Source: Pseudomonadota bacterium (GTDB lineage Bacteria > Desulfobacterota > Desulfovibrionia > Desulfovibrionales > Desulfovibrionaceae). Taken from it: a DNA stretch of 6,380 bases. Below the pieces are notes generated by a model that was not told the DNA's origin, ran no database searches, and worked only from the letters and a program-made list of their open reading frames with translations. The DNA lies in NCBI GenBank assembly GCA_023399375.1, contig JAEWPX010000111.1, forward strand, positions 1 through 6,380. The letters run 5' to 3'. The first letter of the stretch is position 1; each line of letters opens with the position of its first letter. A program made the position numbers and the translations under genes. Shown here piece after piece: positions 4,993 through 6,380 of this stretch.

Positions 4993-5865
4993 ATGCGACC
5001 CGAGATCCTCAATACGCGCATTTTCCTGGACGGGGCCGACCCCGAGGAGACCCGGCGGGTCATCAAAGCCCTGGGCTTCCTGGACGGCCAGACCACCAAT
5101 CCGAGCCTTTTGGCCAAGAATCCCGAGGCCCAGACCCACAAGGTGGACGGCAACAAATTCTCCGCCAAGGCCATCTACCAGTTCTACGAAAAGCTCTGCC
5201 AGGAGCTCTCCGACCTGTTGCCGGACGGCTCCATCTCCATCGAGGTCTACGCAGACGAGACCACCACCGTGGCGGCCATGCTCGAACAGGCCCGGGAATT
5301 CGACACCTGGATCAAAAAAGCCCACATCAAGCTGCCGACCACCGCCGCCGGCCTCGAAGCAGCGAATATCCTCACCGGCGAAGGCCGGCGAGTCAACATG
5401 ACCCTCGTCTTCACCCAGGCCCAGGCCGCCGCGGTCTACGCCGCCACGAAAGGCGCGGCGCGCGGGGCCGTATTCCTCTCGCCCTTCGTCGGCCGCCTCG
5501 ACGACCGGGGCGAAAACGGCATGGACCTCATCGCCGACATCCGCAAACTGTACGGCGGCGGCGACCGCCACGTGGAGGTGCTGACGGCGAGCGTACGCTC
5601 CATGGAGCATTTTCTGTGCGCCCTGGCCTACGGCAGCGACATTATCACCGCGCCCGCGTCCATCCTCCTGGAGTGGGCCGAGGCCGGCATGCCCATCCCC
5701 GGAAGCTCCTACGTCTACGAGGCCCCCGGGCTCAAACCGATTCCTTACGAACCCCTGAGCCTCGACGCTCCCTACGCCTCCTACGCCATCGGCCATCCCC
5801 TCACCGACGCGGGTCTGGCCAAGTTCGCGGCGGACTGGAACTCCCTGATCGACATGGCATCCTGA
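4993..5865 (+). CDS. tal: Transaldolase
   Basis: A 290-residue class I transaldolase, which transfers a dihydroxyacetone unit between sugar phosphates in the non-oxidative pentose phosphate pathway. In order: FLDGAD with catalytic D13, the signature GQTTNPSL (32-39), E84 in IEVYADET, the Schiff-base lysine K113 in HIKLPTT, and N135/T137 in NMTLVF. SPFVGRLDD (163-171) and LTASVRS (197-203) are also typical of the family. The length is between the short FSA-like and the long TalB-like forms. The start ATG follows GAGG (4984-4987) at five bases; the frame is open further upstream, but that part runs through the promoter region. Together with the divergent rpiA it interconverts hexose and pentose phosphates for nucleotide synthesis. 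Confidence 0.93.
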   Translation: MRPEILNTRIFLDGADPEETRRVIKALGFLDGQTTNPSLLAKNPEAQTHKVDGNKFSAKAIYQFYEKLCQELSDLLPDGSISIEVYADETTTVAAMLEQAREFDTWIKKAHIKLPTTAAGLEAANILTGEGRRVNMTLVFTQAQAAAVYAATKGAARGAVFLSPFVGRLDDRGENGMDLIADIRKLYGGGDRHVEVLTASVRSMEHFLCALAYGSDIITAPASILLEWAEAGMPIPGSSYVYEAPGLKPIPYEPLSLDAPYASYAIGHPLTDAGLAKFAADWNSLIDMAS

Positions 5866-5887
5866 CCCTCCCGGACTTTCCGTTTCG

Positions 5888-5922
5888 ACGGCCCGTCGCG
5901 CAAGCGGCGGGCCGTTTTGTTT
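5888..5922 (+). terminator. Intrinsic terminator of transaldolase
   Basis: A 12-bp stem (5888-5899 with 5904-5915, one G-T wobble) closes a GCAA tetraloop of the stable GNRA type and runs into TTTTGTTT. It lies 22 bases after the stop codon. Confidence 0.9.
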
Positions 5923-6037
5923 GGGGCGGCGTTCGTTTGCTGCAGGATTATTACAAGAATGAAATAAAGAGGGGAGCGCAAGCAGCTCTTGCACCGAAAG
6001 GAGGAATCCGCGCCAGGAAAAGAAGAATCGGTAGAAA

Positions 6038-6050
6038 TGACGAATCGTCA
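6038..6050. promoter_or_regulatory. Palindrome TGACGA-A-TCGTCA, candidate operator
   Basis: This perfect 13-bp dyad lies 29 bases before the -35 of the candidate promoter at 6079-6106, a suitable place for an activator. The regulator is not recognisable. Confidence 0.3.
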
Positions 6051-6078
6051 GATGACCTGCGCGCAGCGGGACGGGAAT

Positions 6079-6106
6079 TTTACAAGAGACTGAAATGTGC
6101 TAATAC
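6079..6106 (+). promoter_or_regulatory. Candidate sigma-70 promoter for the dctA-like gene
   Basis: TTTACA (6079-6084, five of six) is followed after 16 bases by TAATAC (6101-6106), which is preceded by TGC, an extended -10. It would give a leader of about 200 bases. No sigma-54 site of correct spacing was found upstream of this gene, although dicarboxylate transporters often have one. The surrounding 5923-6312 region is lower in GC than the genes and holds no convincing ORF. Confidence 0.3.
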
Positions 6107-6312
6107 ATTAAAACTCTGTCATCCCTACGGAGTCCGCAGCGGCATGGTGAATGACGGAATTTGCGACAAGGAGGTTTCTGGGGACAAACGTGTTTTGAAG
6201 GCTGAAGGATGGAGAAGGTTCTGACGCGCGAGTCGTCGCTACCGATTTGTCGTCCGAGCACCATGATCATCCAACGATGCGTCGAACGAAAAGAAGCACG
6301 AGGAGCAATCGC

Positions 6313-6380
6313 ATGTCCATCGGCAGCAGACCGATCTACAAGTCTCTCTACTTCTGGGTTATATTCGGTATTGTTCTCGG
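6313..6380 (+). CDS. Dicarboxylate/amino acid:cation symporter, N-terminus (cut by window edge)
   Basis: Only 22 codons are present. The residues PIYKSLYF followed by a hydrophobic stretch (WVIFGIVL) match the N-terminus of the DctA/GltP symporter family, where a short KSLYFQ-like motif leads into the first membrane helix. Members import succinate, fumarate, malate or glutamate with protons or sodium ions. AGGAG at 6301-6305 lies seven bases before the ATG. Family assignment rests on this short motif only; the substrate cannot be told. Confidence 0.6.
   Translation, partial: MSIGSRPIYKSLYFWVIFGIVL

Noticed and set aside
5937..6164. TTGC strings (5937, 5989, 6161) as -12 elements for dctA
   Set aside because: None has GG twelve bases upstream, so no sigma-54 promoter is supported.
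4917..6224. Plus-strand open frame running through transaldolase and on to 6224
   Set aside because: It is the wrong frame of transaldolase (Arg/Pro/His-rich) and then passes through its terminator hairpin.
6144..6224. 26-codon ORF before the dctA-like gene
   Set aside because: There is no Shine-Dalgarno before its ATG and no sign of coding bias.

Overview
The window is GC-rich and looks like a chromosomal stretch from a sulfate-reducing bacterium of the Desulfovibrio type (Desulfovibrionaceae). The main reason is the left end. An iron-type alcohol dehydrogenase (adh) is followed on the same strand by the start of a protein with the iron-sulfur motif of heterodisulfide reductase subunit C (HdrC). 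This is the gene order of the adh / hdrABC / flxABCD locus that links ethanol and NADH oxidation to electron bifurcation in Desulfovibrio vulgaris. No species can be named from the sequence alone.

Layout. Minus strand: hdrC start (125 to the left edge), a 480-base control region, then adh (1788-607). Next is a 619-base divergent region (1789-2407) with a good sigma-54 promoter for adh, a degenerate tandem repeat carrying GGACAA/TTGTCC sites, an A+T-rich operator-like palindrome, and a terminator-like hairpin. Plus strand: a small Ala/Lys-rich lipoprotein (2408-2869), a spacer with a perfect 17-bp hairpin, and two overlapping arsenate reductase-type genes (3188-3661 and 3658-4098). The second of these meets the minus-strand ribose-5-phosphate isomerase gene rpiA (4820-4095) tail to tail in one shared CTAG. 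A 172-base divergent region separates rpiA from transaldolase (4993-5865, +), which ends in a textbook terminator. A 390-base control region of lower GC follows. The right edge cuts into a gene whose first residues resemble DctA-type dicarboxylate/cation symporters.

How the genes relate. adh and the Hdr/Flx complex probably work together in ethanol or NADH-linked energy metabolism, but the sequence suggests separate control: adh from a sigma-54 promoter ending at a UUCG-loop terminator, hdrC from its own sigma-70-like promoter with a structured leader. RpiA and transaldolase form a divergent non-oxidative pentose phosphate pair. The arsC-like pair has no arsR, arsB or acr3 in view. I saw no insertion sequence, CRISPR array, tRNA or rRNA. 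I did not find a clearly new multi-gene system. The least explained parts are the adh upstream region, including a possible short transcript at about 2168-2320, and the unusual arsC-type pair.
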